This document shows positions 42,868 through 51,113 of a stretch of 64,000 nucleotides of DNA, piece after piece (the stretch's first letter is position 1; every line of letters begins with the position of its first letter). The notes below the pieces were generated by a model that was given only the letters and a program-made list of their open reading frames with translations, did not search any database and had not been told where the DNA came from. A program made the translations under genes and the position numbers. Source of the stretch: 20CM-2-55-15 sp964633285 (GTDB lineage Bacteria > Acidobacteriota > Terriglobia > 20CM-2-55-15); the NCBI GenBank assembly GCA_964633285.1, contig CAZWGA010000002.1, positions 124,001-188,000 of the forward strand, read 5' to 3'.

Positions 42868-43323
42868 ATGTTAAGACGCACAGCGTTCGTACTTGCAGTT
42901 TTGTTCGTATTCTCCTCGCATGGTTTCGCGCGTGCTGCGAATGGCCTGGAGGGAGTCTGGCAGGTCATGGACGCCGGTGGAATGCCGGTCGCCGGACTCT
43001 ATATCTTCACCGGAACTCATTACAGCATCATGTTCGCAACCAAAGATCGGCCGCAGATCGACGACACCAACAAAGCCACGGCCGACGAACTCCGGGCAAT
43101 GTGGGGTCCCATGGCGGCGAATGCGGGGGCTTATGAAGTTTCCGGCAATCTCGTGACGATCAAGCCGATCGTTGCCAAGATACCCATTGTCATGAAAGAT
43201 GGCGCGAACGAAGTCTACGCCTTCCGCATCGAGGGCAACATCCTGTCGTTAACCCAGCAGCGAAACGCCAGAGGCGTCGCAGTTCAAAACGCCAATACCG
43301 TCCGCCTCATGCGCGTCGAGTAA
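42868..43323 (+). CDS. Exported lipocalin-like protein
   Basis: The ATG at 42868 follows GAGGTGAT and gives 151 residues with a signal peptide (about 1-24). The body matches the lipocalin-like pattern of small bacterial proteins: LEGVWQVMDAGG at its start, GLYIFTGTHYSIMFA, SGNLVTIKPIVAK and a final strand with VQNANTVRLMRV. Such proteins are beta-barrels or half-barrels; ligand unknown. It stands alone between the PIN/Phd module and the convergent thioredoxin. Confidence 0.7.
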   Translation: MLRRTAFVLAVLFVFSSHGFARAANGLEGVWQVMDAGGMPVAGLYIFTGTHYSIMFATKDRPQIDDTNKATADELRAMWGPMAANAGAYEVSGNLVTIKPIVAKIPIVMKDGANEVYAFRIEGNILSLTQQRNARGVAVQNANTVRLMRVE

Positions 43324-43444
43324 ACTGCGCGTGTCATGCCCATGCCGGAACGCGCTTTTCTTGAGCTGGCCGTAAGCGACCCGCTATTCTCATTCACCTG
43401 CGCAAACGTTGAGCGCACATGGCGGCGCAAAAACGATATCGAGG

Positions 43445-43948
43445 CTACCGAGATTCAGGATCCGAGTGCAGACCCGCTAGCTCCAACAGGTACCGCAGTC
43501 TGTCTTCTCCGGCGGCTCCGCGTTGAGTTGCAGCGATATTGCCGTCTTTATCGATCACGACATAAATCGGATATGCATTCGCCTGAAACATTGCGGCAAG
43601 GTTGGTGTCGCTCATTAGAACGACATGGGAGAGTTTGGGATGACGATCGAGATATTTTTTTACAGTGTTCCTGGACTCGCCGACATTGACGGTGAGGACA
43701 ATCAATCCCTTCTTGTCATATTCCTGATGAATCCGTTCAACGAAAGGTGCCTCCGCCAGACAATACCCGCACCACGTCGTCCAGAATTCCAATAAGACAA
43801 CTTTCCCTCTGACCGACTCGTTGGTGAACCGCTCTCCATCCATCGTCTTTGCGGTGAACTTCGGAGCGGGTTCTCGATTCTGAGCATTAACGAATCGGAT
43901 CGGGACGAAGACGATCGCGCAAAGTACCATTACGTAGCGGGCCAGCAT
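43445..43948 (-). CDS. TlpA/ResA-like thiol-disulfide oxidoreductase
   Basis: A 167-residue exported thioredoxin-fold protein with an N-terminal signal or anchor (about 1-23). The active site is WCGYC (C60, C63) in VVLLEFWTTWCGYC, and the cis-proline is in NAYPIYVVIDKDG. The layout matches TlpA/ResA reductases that keep cytochrome c or other envelope cysteines reduced. No cytochrome maturation gene is adjacent. It is divergent from the metallo-beta-lactamase gene. Confidence 0.9.
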   Translation of the reverse strand: MLARYVMVLCAIVFVPIRFVNAQNREPAPKFTAKTMDGERFTNESVRGKVVLLEFWTTWCGYCLAEAPFVERIHQEYDKKGLIVLTVNVGESRNTVKKYLDRHPKLSHVVLMSDTNLAAMFQANAYPIYVVIDKDGNIAATQRGAAGEDRLRYLLELAGLHSDPESR

Positions 43949-44126
43949 GGCGCGAATCTATCACAGTAACCATCCATAGCCATTGATTCTTCGTTCACGC
44001 GCACTGGCAGTCGTTAACATCAGGGATCGCCCCCGGGTCCGTCTGCTCGAGTCCAGGCAGATCGCGATAGAATCAACGCGGAATTGCTGCTCATCTATCG
44101 AGAGTTTCAAAAGTAAAGGAAGAGAT

Positions 44127-45140
44127 ATGCCGAAGACGATTGTTCTCTACGTTGTATTGTCCCTGGTGCTGTTCCGCGCAGACGTTGCACACGGACAGCG
44201 AGGTGAACGCGGCGCTCCTCAGCCACCACGACCGGATAATCCGCAGTCGCTGGCGCACATCGATGCGGCAAGGAAAATTGCGGGCGCCGATCCGTTCCTG
44301 TTGAACCCGTTCAATTTTTATTGCGTTGCGGGAAAAGCGCGAGCACAGAACAACGCAGCGCCGGCGCTCGAGCCGGTCAAGTTATTCGACAACCTTTACG
44401 CGTTCGGCAACTCCGAAACGGCTGTGTATGGTCTGACAACATCGAACGGAATGATCCTCTTCGATTCGGGGTTCACGGACAGGACCGAATCTGAAATCAT
44501 TTCAGGAATGCAGAAGCTCGGGCTCGATCCGGCGGCAGTGAAATACATTCTGCTCGGCCATGGTCACGCCGATCACTTCGGGGGCGCGAAGTATTTTCAG
44601 GATCATTACGGAACGCAGGTCGCGACAACGGCCGCCGACTGGGATCTGATCAATCCTCCCAATCCGCCCGCAAATGCCAATCTCAATGCCGCGCAGGCCA
44701 GACCACGCAAAGATGTCGTGCTCACCGGCGGCCAGCCTTTCAAATATGGAGGCGTGACCATTACGACAGTCGCGATTCCCGGTCACACGCCGGGTTCGCT
44801 CGCCTACATTTTTCCCGTGAAGGAAAAAGGCAAAAAAGCACGCATGGCGGGACTTTTTGGCGGCGCAATTCTAACGACGAACATCATCACAACAGACGGA
44901 CTGAAGCAGTACGTTCAGTCCATCGCGAATTACGCCGGCGTTGCCGGGAAGATGAAGGTTGTAGTGGAAATCCAAAATCATCCGATCTTCGATGGTATGC
45001 CGGATAGACTTGCCAGATTCCGGACGATGACAGGAAAGGGTCCAAACCCGTTTATTGTGGGCACCGACGGCTATCTCAAAATGTGGAACATCATTTCCGA
45101 ATGTATTCAGGCCGAAATTGCCCGGCGCGAGGCGCAATAA
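44127..45140 (+). CDS. Exported metallo-beta-lactamase-fold hydrolase (subclass B3-like)
   Basis: The ATG at 44127 follows AAAGGAAG and begins a signal peptide (to about residue 24), giving 337 residues. The zinc motif is HGHADH (145-150), with GHTPGSLAYIF supplying the next histidine. TTSNGMILFDSGF and the overall spacing resemble subclass B3 beta-lactamases and related environmental hydrolases, but the fold serves many substrates. Whether it hydrolyses beta-lactams cannot be judged from sequence. A peptidoglycan-related gene pair lies 2 kb upstream. Confidence 0.8.
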   Translation: MPKTIVLYVVLSLVLFRADVAHGQRGERGAPQPPRPDNPQSLAHIDAARKIAGADPFLLNPFNFYCVAGKARAQNNAAPALEPVKLFDNLYAFGNSETAVYGLTTSNGMILFDSGFTDRTESEIISGMQKLGLDPAAVKYILLGHGHADHFGGAKYFQDHYGTQVATTAADWDLINPPNPPANANLNAAQARPRKDVVLTGGQPFKYGGVTITTVAIPGHTPGSLAYIFPVKEKGKKARMAGLFGGAILTTNIITTDGLKQYVQSIANYAGVAGKMKVVVEIQNHPIFDGMPDRLARFRTMTGKGPNPFIVGTDGYLKMWNIISECIQAEIARREAQ

Positions 45141-45161
45141 AAACGGGCCGGTCTTATTCTG

Positions 45162-45908
45162 TCACTTGGCTAGCAGCGCAGCTCGTTGTTGGGCGCTCAG
45201 AAGCTTCAATACTTTCGACAGTGTTTCGCGCTGGAGTTGATCCATATTCGTTTTGTCGGGCGACTGGTCCTGGGATTTCTTGATCAATTCAAGCCTGGCC
45301 TCGTTCTGCTGGTCGAATAACGCCTGGATCTGAACGGTCTGCTCTGATGAAAACGCAACGCCGGCATCGTCCATTGTCAGCTTAATGGCATCGAAACCAC
45401 CGCGCGATTTCACCTGATCCTTGTACATCTTCTTGAGCAGTTGACGTTGTCCGTCATTGAGGGCGGGGACATCCGCAATTTTCCCGAGAAGCTGATCGTT
45501 GAGCCGTACGATTTCGGGCGTCAGCTCTTCCATGCTCGGCAGATTTCCCGCAACGTCAGGCCCTTTGGCTTTCTGCAAGTCCGCCACGCGTTTCTGCAGC
45601 GTCTGCCGCATTACAGGAATCTCATTGTTGACCAGGGCGGTAAGCGCCGTTTGCTGCTCCTGCGAAAGCGGCATATTCGACTGCGCCAGCAATTCACGAA
45701 GGCGCACCAGACGATCGACCGCAGCCGGTGTGGCGCGGGCAGGGGCGTTTCCTCGAGCATTCGCATTCCCGCGCGCAGGCTGATTACCGCGCGGTGCCGC
45801 GATATTCAGCAGGCTGCTGACGTCGCCGCCCAATCCCAGGTCGATGTCTTGAGCAAAAACCCTCGAAGCCAGGCACGTAAAAGCAATCGTGAACAAAAGT
45901 CGTTTCAT
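45162..45908 (-). CDS. Exported helical protein with LxxxQ repeats, unknown function
   Basis: A 248-residue protein with a signal peptide (about 1-19). A low-complexity ARGN/APAR segment (about 38-62) follows, then an all-helical body with four related motifs: PLSQEQQTALTAL, LNDGQRQLLKKMY, FSSEQTVQIQALF and LSAQQRAALLAK. The pattern recalls periplasmic Spy/LTxxQ-like proteins, but is not a clear match. It starts 13 bases after the stop of a TonB receptor on the same strand and is probably co-transcribed. Confidence 0.65.
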   Translation of the reverse strand: MKRLLFTIAFTCLASRVFAQDIDLGLGGDVSSLLNIAAPRGNQPARGNANARGNAPARATPAAVDRLVRLRELLAQSNMPLSQEQQTALTALVNNEIPVMRQTLQKRVADLQKAKGPDVAGNLPSMEELTPEIVRLNDQLLGKIADVPALNDGQRQLLKKMYKDQVKSRGGFDAIKLTMDDAGVAFSSEQTVQIQALFDQQNEARLELIKKSQDQSPDKTNMDQLQRETLSKVLKLLSAQQRAALLAK

Positions 45909-45921
45909 GTTTCTTCCTGTA

Positions 45922-48642
45922 TTAGAAACTCAGATTCAGGCCGAGTGTTATTGTCCGGCCTGAGGCAGCGCCCGTCGGTTTGCCGTACAAAGGAGAAGTC
46001 AGCACGCCGCTGTATCCATACACTCGTGTATTGTTCAGCAGGTTTTGGGCGTTCACATTGAAGGCCAGCTTCGGACCAGGCGCGTTGCTGCCTCCCGCTT
46101 GCGGAACGACAACCGGTCCTCCCGGGCCGCCAACTATAAGCTGCGGGTTTGCCGGATTCGCAGCGTTGGCCGCCCCGCTTTTGGGTTCTGTTTTTTTCAA
46201 CAAGAATGTCTTCGTAAAGCTTCCATTGACCGTGTAACCGCCCGGGCCGGTGAGCGAATTACGATACACGCCGGCGGGACGGTCATTTGTGGACTGGTCG
46301 CCGTTGTTGTCTTTTCCGGTAGTCATGCTGTAAGGACGCCCGGAGTTCGCGTTGATGAGGAACGTCATCGTCGTGTCCTTCGGCAGTTTGAAACTCACAT
46401 TCGTGAGGAAACGATGGCGCGTGTCGAACGATGAGAGCGCCCATTCCGATCTCCAGTCGTACTGGTTCTGCGCCGAACCGTTGTCCCTGGCCCAACCGAG
46501 CGTGTATTGGAAGAAGCCGTTGATGCCGATCCGGTGAAACGTGAAATTATTTGGTGTGTACAAGCGCCAGCCGAGATTCTTCGAAAACGAGTCCGCGGAG
46601 GACTCGAACTGGTAAACATTTCCGATCGCCGGATACAGCGGCCGCATCCGGTCGACTTCGGTGCGGGCGGCCGACTGAACCGCGGGATCGAAAGAGTTCA
46701 GCCGGTTCAACAAATCGTCTGGAAGCGGAGTCCCGGGATACGGCGCGTTCATGTTTCGTGTGCGGATGAGATGTACTCCTCGCGTGACGTCGTAGGACAC
46801 GCTGAATCGCCACCCTTTCCTGATGTTTTGCTCCAGCGTTGCCGCGGAATTCATCGTGTACGGCGCGGCGAGGTTCGCGGCCTGGCTTCGAATGGTGGCG
46901 GTGTTTGAGGAGGGCGTTACTGAACCGCCATTGGCGAATGGATCCGGAAACGAAGGATAGAGAATCACGGTTTCAACTTGATGGTTCAGCCCGTTCTGCC
47001 GCAAAACCGTCGAGACATTGTTGATGTTGTAAACCTGATAGGAAACACGCCCGCCGGCGCGAAGCACGGTGCCGTTCCTTGGCTGATACGCCAACTGAAA
47101 GGTCGGGGCCGCGTTATTGTGATCGCCGAGATTTGTCTGAGCCTGGTACCGTACTCCCACGCCGACGTTCAGTTTTGGAGTTGCGCGCCAATCCGCCTGC
47201 AAAAATGCGGCGCCCTCAAACTGTGTCACATAGAGAATGGGATCGCCGGTTGTTCTTCTGAATTGGAGAGGGTGGCCTGCCAGATAGTCGGCGAGGCTTG
47301 AAAACGTAAACGCGCCGTCGTAATTCGTTTCGATGTTGCTGTAGTTTTTGCTGTCGGTGAAGTCTGTTCCAAATGTCAGATTCAATCTCGGACGAATCGC
47401 CCACCGGAACGTATTCCCGAAATTGTAATTCGTATTCCTTTGCCGTTGACGCGTCTGGCCGCCACCTCCGTTGAAAGCATCGAGGACGTTGATCGAATAA
47501 CCTTCTTTAACCGGCAATAGCGAGTTCTGATTGTGAAACCAATAGAAGCGCACTTCACTGGTCAGCTTTGAAGTGATCGTTCCTCGTTCCGTGAGTTGCA
47601 CATTCAAATTGTGGCCTTTGAAGTTTAGAGCTCGTTCGGGCAGAGTTGTGCCGCCGATACCGGCATTCCCATTTTCATTACCGTTATAGTTTCCCGCAAA
47701 AGTCACGCTGTGGCTCGGACTCAAAAAGACCTGTCCGCTGAGATTCAGATTTCGATTCTGCACTGGACTGAAGACGCCGAGATTTACAGGCCCGCCTGGA
47801 GTCACGGCAATGACGGAACCGTTCTCCGCATCCTGCTGCAGCGTTCTCGCATTCAATCGAAGCGTCAGCTTTCCCGGAATGACGGGGCCGCCATACGACG
47901 CGGTGATGATGCGTTGCTCCTTCTGAAGCCTGGCTGCATCGAATGGATTCCGGGCATTCAGATTCTGGTCATTGAAATTGAAGTTGAGATTGCCGCTCCA
48001 TGGCCCGGTGCCCGGCTTCGTGATCACCTGAATGAGAGGGCCGCCGCCGGCGCGTTCCGCGCTGAACACATTCGTATCGATGATGATCTGCTGGATCTGA
48101 TCGCGCGGTGGAACACGCCCGTTACTGAACCCATCGACAAGGAACGTCGCGGATGCGCCCGCAGCGCCTCCACCGCCCGCGAGGGCCTGCAGTTGGGCCA
48201 TCATCGCGTCTTCATCTTCAGGAAGGTCTTTGATTCGATCGCCTTGAACCGTGGTCTGCGTCAGGTTTGCGTCCTGCTCGAGACTCACTTTGTCATCGCC
48301 CGCAGCGACATCCACGACGGCATCGATTGTCGCGACTGTCAGAGAAATCGATAACGGCCGCATATTCTGTGCGGCACGAACATTCTGTTGCCGGGTTTTG
48401 AATCCATCCAGTGACGTTTCCAGCCGATAATCGCCCGCCGGAACATTAAAAGAAAAGTTTCCGGTGGCGTCGGTTTTGGTTTGAGCGACAACGTTAGATC
48501 CTTGAGAAAGTTTGAGATCGGCTCCCGGAATAACGGCCCCGGAAGGATCCAGCACGGTGCCTCTCATCATCGCAGCCTGCGCGAAAACAATTGAGACGCT
48601 CAATAAAACGGCGGCGAACGCAGCGATACGCGTTACCTTCAT
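45922..48642 (-). CDS. Oar-like TonB-dependent receptor
   Basis: A 906-residue outer-membrane protein. It has a signal peptide (1-21), a carboxypeptidase regulatory-like domain (about 26-110: GTVLDPSGAVIPGADLKL and FNVPAGDYRLETSLDGFKT), a plug-like segment (about 125-225, ATFLVDGFSNGRVPP, IQVITKPGTG) and a large barrel ending TITLGLNLSF with a terminal Phe. Oar-like receptors are numerous in acidobacteria and take up unknown macromolecules. The downstream exported helical protein is 13 bases away. Two inverted repeats lie in the upstream region. Confidence 0.88.
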   Translation of the reverse strand: MKVTRIAAFAAVLLSVSIVFAQAAMMRGTVLDPSGAVIPGADLKLSQGSNVVAQTKTDATGNFSFNVPAGDYRLETSLDGFKTRQQNVRAAQNMRPLSISLTVATIDAVVDVAAGDDKVSLEQDANLTQTTVQGDRIKDLPEDEDAMMAQLQALAGGGGAAGASATFLVDGFSNGRVPPRDQIQQIIIDTNVFSAERAGGGPLIQVITKPGTGPWSGNLNFNFNDQNLNARNPFDAARLQKEQRIITASYGGPVIPGKLTLRLNARTLQQDAENGSVIAVTPGGPVNLGVFSPVQNRNLNLSGQVFLSPSHSVTFAGNYNGNENGNAGIGGTTLPERALNFKGHNLNVQLTERGTITSKLTSEVRFYWFHNQNSLLPVKEGYSINVLDAFNGGGGQTRQRQRNTNYNFGNTFRWAIRPRLNLTFGTDFTDSKNYSNIETNYDGAFTFSSLADYLAGHPLQFRRTTGDPILYVTQFEGAAFLQADWRATPKLNVGVGVRYQAQTNLGDHNNAAPTFQLAYQPRNGTVLRAGGRVSYQVYNINNVSTVLRQNGLNHQVETVILYPSFPDPFANGGSVTPSSNTATIRSQAANLAAPYTMNSAATLEQNIRKGWRFSVSYDVTRGVHLIRTRNMNAPYPGTPLPDDLLNRLNSFDPAVQSAARTEVDRMRPLYPAIGNVYQFESSADSFSKNLGWRLYTPNNFTFHRIGINGFFQYTLGWARDNGSAQNQYDWRSEWALSSFDTRHRFLTNVSFKLPKDTTMTFLINANSGRPYSMTTGKDNNGDQSTNDRPAGVYRNSLTGPGGYTVNGSFTKTFLLKKTEPKSGAANAANPANPQLIVGGPGGPVVVPQAGGSNAPGPKLAFNVNAQNLLNNTRVYGYSGVLTSPLYGKPTGAASGRTITLGLNLSF

Positions 48643-48746
48643 ATTCCTGACCTTTCGCTGTAACGAATGACAGAGTTGATTCGCTTGTGGCGCCTGGAAC
48701 GATCGCGCAACCGGTACTCGCTTCCCCGTGGCATGCCGGTTCCCCT

Positions 48747-48774
48747 GACTGCGCGACTTGCGGCACGCGCAGTC
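48747..48774. promoter_or_regulatory. 9-bp inverted repeat upstream of the TonB receptor
   Basis: GACTGCGCG (48747-48755) and CGCGCAGTC (48766-48774) are perfect reverse complements with 10 bases between. They lie in the 285-base gap between the divergent receptor and DUF2007 genes. It could be an operator or a hairpin in the receptor leader. Confidence 0.35.
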
Positions 48775-48829
48775 GTGGGCTCGCTACATAGACACGGGAT
48801 CTCGACATTCGGTTACCGCAAATCATCCC

Positions 48830-48858
48830 GTGAACCAAACTTCTCATCACTGGTTCAC
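48830..48858. promoter_or_regulatory. 8-bp inverted repeat upstream of the DUF2007 gene
   Basis: GTGAACCA (48830-48837) and TGGTTCAC (48851-48858) are perfect reverse complements with 13 bases between, about 70 bases before the DUF2007 start. The spacing of about two helical turns between centres suits a dimeric regulator. Confidence 0.35.
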
Positions 48859-48927
48859 AAATTTGAAATACCCGCTGTGATCGCGATTCGTTGAAGGAAT
48901 TCTGTTGCATTTGAGAAGATTCCAGCC

Positions 48928-49347
48928 GTGAGCGATGACTTGCAGCCACAACCAGTCTCCAGCCGCATGGTCACTGTTCGAAAGTTATCATCGATGCATG
49001 AAGCGTATGTAGCCCAGGCGCTCCTGGAATCAGAGGATGTTTATGCGGTCGTGCCGGACGAATGCCTCATAAACCTGAATTGGCTCTACAGAAACGTTTT
49101 GGGTGGCATCAAGCTACAGGTGCCCGAGGCGGATGCTCGACTTGCAACGGATTTACTCGATGCCCATGTCCTGGAGGATGAAGGACTGACATCTGAACCT
49201 TGTCTTCTCTGCGGTGGGCCTGCTGTTGAACATTTCCTACTAGGACAGAGAATTGCGTTCCTGATCTGGATGATCCTTGGCTTTCCCTTCTTCGTCATTC
49301 GGAGCAGAGATGAGATTGAGTTCCTGATCTGGATCGAATTCTTATGA
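48928..49347 (+). CDS. DUF2007 protein with zinc-like motif and C-terminal helix
   Basis: A 139-residue protein. Residues about 14-78 match DUF2007 (MVTVRKLSSMHEAYVAQALL, then the loop and GGIKLQVPEADARLATDLL), a small ferredoxin-like domain proposed to act in signalling. A CLLCGG pair may bind zinc, and one membrane helix (about 108-122) follows. The start is a GTG at 48928. It lies directly upstream of the AAA ATPase gene on the same strand, but whether it belongs to that module is unclear. Confidence 0.7.
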   Translation: MSDDLQPQPVSSRMVTVRKLSSMHEAYVAQALLESEDVYAVVPDECLINLNWLYRNVLGGIKLQVPEADARLATDLLDAHVLEDEGLTSEPCLLCGGPAVEHFLLGQRIAFLIWMILGFPFFVIRSRDEIEFLIWIEFL

Positions 49348-49434
49348 GTGTCGGAAATTCGAGAGGTTGCACTATCATTCCAACATGAGTTCGTACGGTT
49401 CGAGAAGGTCCACGCTTCACGAGAGTCATACAAG

Positions 49435-50367
49435 ATGTTGTCAGCGATCGAAATCCTGAACTTCCGCGGCTTCTCTAAGACAAAGCTGAACGACCTGGGA
49501 CTTGTCAATCTTGTCGTCGGTCGTAATAACAGCGGGAAAACGTCTCTTTTGGAAGCGATCTCCGTTCTGGCAGACCCCGACACAGCGCGGTCTTTATCCA
49601 CCACTTTTAGAGCAAGCTCTGGTAGTGATCGATCCCATACATGGCTTATTCGAGACGGCGCAGAGAACAAACAGGCTGACCTTCTCGGAACTGACCAAGG
49701 GGGACAATGGCGTGTCATCATTCGAGCGGGTAATCTCGCGTCGCCAGGTGCAACAGTAACGATGTCTTTCGCCGATTTGCAATTGTCAGCTTTTGGACCA
49801 TATCGGCAACTCAAAGCCCGAACTATTTCGGTACATCACCGCGCTCCTGCGGAGATCGCGACTGCTTTTGCTGAGGCCGTGCGGCCTTCCGAAGGAGAGG
49901 GTCAGATGGAGTCCCTTCTTCGATCGGTGGATGACCGCATTAAGACAGTGAGGCTGGACTACACGGGATCGCAACCCTTCATCGTCTTCGACATCGGGCT
50001 AACCCGCAGAATTCCTATTTCTGAGGTTGGTCAGGGAATTTACAGGCTCGTCGCGATCTTCTCGGAACTGCTGGGACAGAGGCCGGACATTTGTTTCATC
50101 GACGAAATCGAAAATGGAATCCATTATTCCGCCCTACCGCAAGTTTGGACAGGTATTGCAGAGGTCGCAGAGCGTCTACATATTCAGGTCTTTGCGACAA
50201 CTCACAGCGGCGAATGTTTGGCCGCTGCTCACGACGCTTTCAACACTCGCAAAAACTACGATCTGAGAGTCATTCAACTCTATAGAACGGATGGTTGTAT
50301 TGACGGACGCGTGCTTGATCGCGGCCTCATCGAATCCGGGTTGGAAGGGAACATCGATCTTCGGTGA
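49435..50367 (+). CDS. AAA/OLD-like ATPase of a two-gene ATPase-TOPRIM module
   Basis: The ATG at 49435 gives 310 residues starting MLSAIEILNFRGFSK, the normal beginning of this ABC-like ATPase group; a GTG at 49348 would add 29 residues. Walker A is GRNNSGKT (29-36). Walker B with the catalytic Glu is ICFIDEIENGIHYS (about 221-234), followed by VFATTHSGECL with the H-loop histidine. This is the AAA_21/AAA_15 ATPase half of the OLD family. OLD proteins carry a C-terminal TOPRIM nuclease; here that half is a separate gene overlapping by 4 bases. Such pairs (for example PARIS and AbiL) are antiphage systems, so a defence role is a reasonable inference. Confidence 0.82.
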   Translation: MLSAIEILNFRGFSKTKLNDLGLVNLVVGRNNSGKTSLLEAISVLADPDTARSLSTTFRASSGSDRSHTWLIRDGAENKQADLLGTDQGGQWRVIIRAGNLASPGATVTMSFADLQLSAFGPYRQLKARTISVHHRAPAEIATAFAEAVRPSEGEGQMESLLRSVDDRIKTVRLDYTGSQPFIVFDIGLTRRIPISEVGQGIYRLVAIFSELLGQRPDICFIDEIENGIHYSALPQVWTGIAEVAERLHIQVFATTHSGECLAAAHDAFNTRKNYDLRVIQLYRTDGCIDGRVLDRGLIESGLEGNIDLR

Positions 50368-51035
50368 CAGAAGACAGCAGAAAAGGTTTCGGCGCCACAC
50401 GGAAATGGTCAGATGAGCCATTGGTTCTTTTTGTCGAAGGCTACAGCGATCTAACCTTCTACGCAGAACTGTTAGAGCATATCGAAATCTTCAGTCCATT
50501 CATCCAGAACCTCGGAGGCAAAGGTCGCGGCAAACTTCGAGATGAAGCAAAACTCCTTCTGAAACCCGATAATCTGGCAAAGATGAAGGCCATAGCCATT
50601 ATCCTCGACGCCGATGGCAGCGCGGAACAATCGTTCGCCGGCGCCCGAGACGCAATTCGCAGCGCTCTCGAACTCGACATTGACACACCTGGAAAATGGT
50701 TTGAGGAATCTCGCACGAACGCACGATTTGGAATCTATATCGTCGCTGGTCCTGATGGCACGGGAGAAGTCGAATCCTTAGCTTGGGATGCTTGGCAATC
50801 AAAGGTCGAGAACGCGAGATTGAAGGAGTGCGTTGAGGAATTCACCAGATGTGCAGCGGCAGCCGGATTGACGCTGCGTAATTTGGATAAAACTCGAATC
50901 GGCGCGGCTTTGTCGATCCTTAATGAAGATGATCCAAGGCTGGGTGCAGGTGCGCGTGCAAACAAGTTTGATTTTGAATCTGCGCAATTCAAGAACCTGC
51001 GCGAATTCTTCCTTGAAGTGAAGCCGATCCTTTAG
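50364..51035 (+). CDS. TOPRIM-like DUF3226 protein, partner of the AAA ATPase
   Basis: A 223-residue protein starting at a GTG that overlaps the ATPase stop (GTGA). The TOPRIM signature is visible: E25 G26 and D29 in LFVEGYSDLTFY, then D82 and D84 in IAIILDADG, which together form the usual metal site. GGKGRGKLRDEAKLLL lies between them. The layout fits DUF3226, a TOPRIM-related family. The helical C-terminus (about 140-223) is not recognised. It is probably the nuclease or effector released or activated by the ATPase. No third gene follows. Confidence 0.75.
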   Translation: MTEDSRKGFGATRKWSDEPLVLFVEGYSDLTFYAELLEHIEIFSPFIQNLGGKGRGKLRDEAKLLLKPDNLAKMKAIAIILDADGSAEQSFAGARDAIRSALELDIDTPGKWFEESRTNARFGIYIVAGPDGTGEVESLAWDAWQSKVENARLKECVEEFTRCAAAAGLTLRNLDKTRIGAALSILNEDDPRLGAGARANKFDFESAQFKNLREFFLEVKPIL

Positions 51036-51113
51036 CGTACCGAATACAGTCCTCCTGACTTGCGTCCGGCTTTTGAAACAACCCCAACTCGCCCATCCAC
51101 TAAATGCTACTGC

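Noticed and set aside
43336..43689. 117-residue plus-strand frame after the lipocalin-like gene
   Set aside because: Mostly antisense to the TlpA gene; no domain or start signal.
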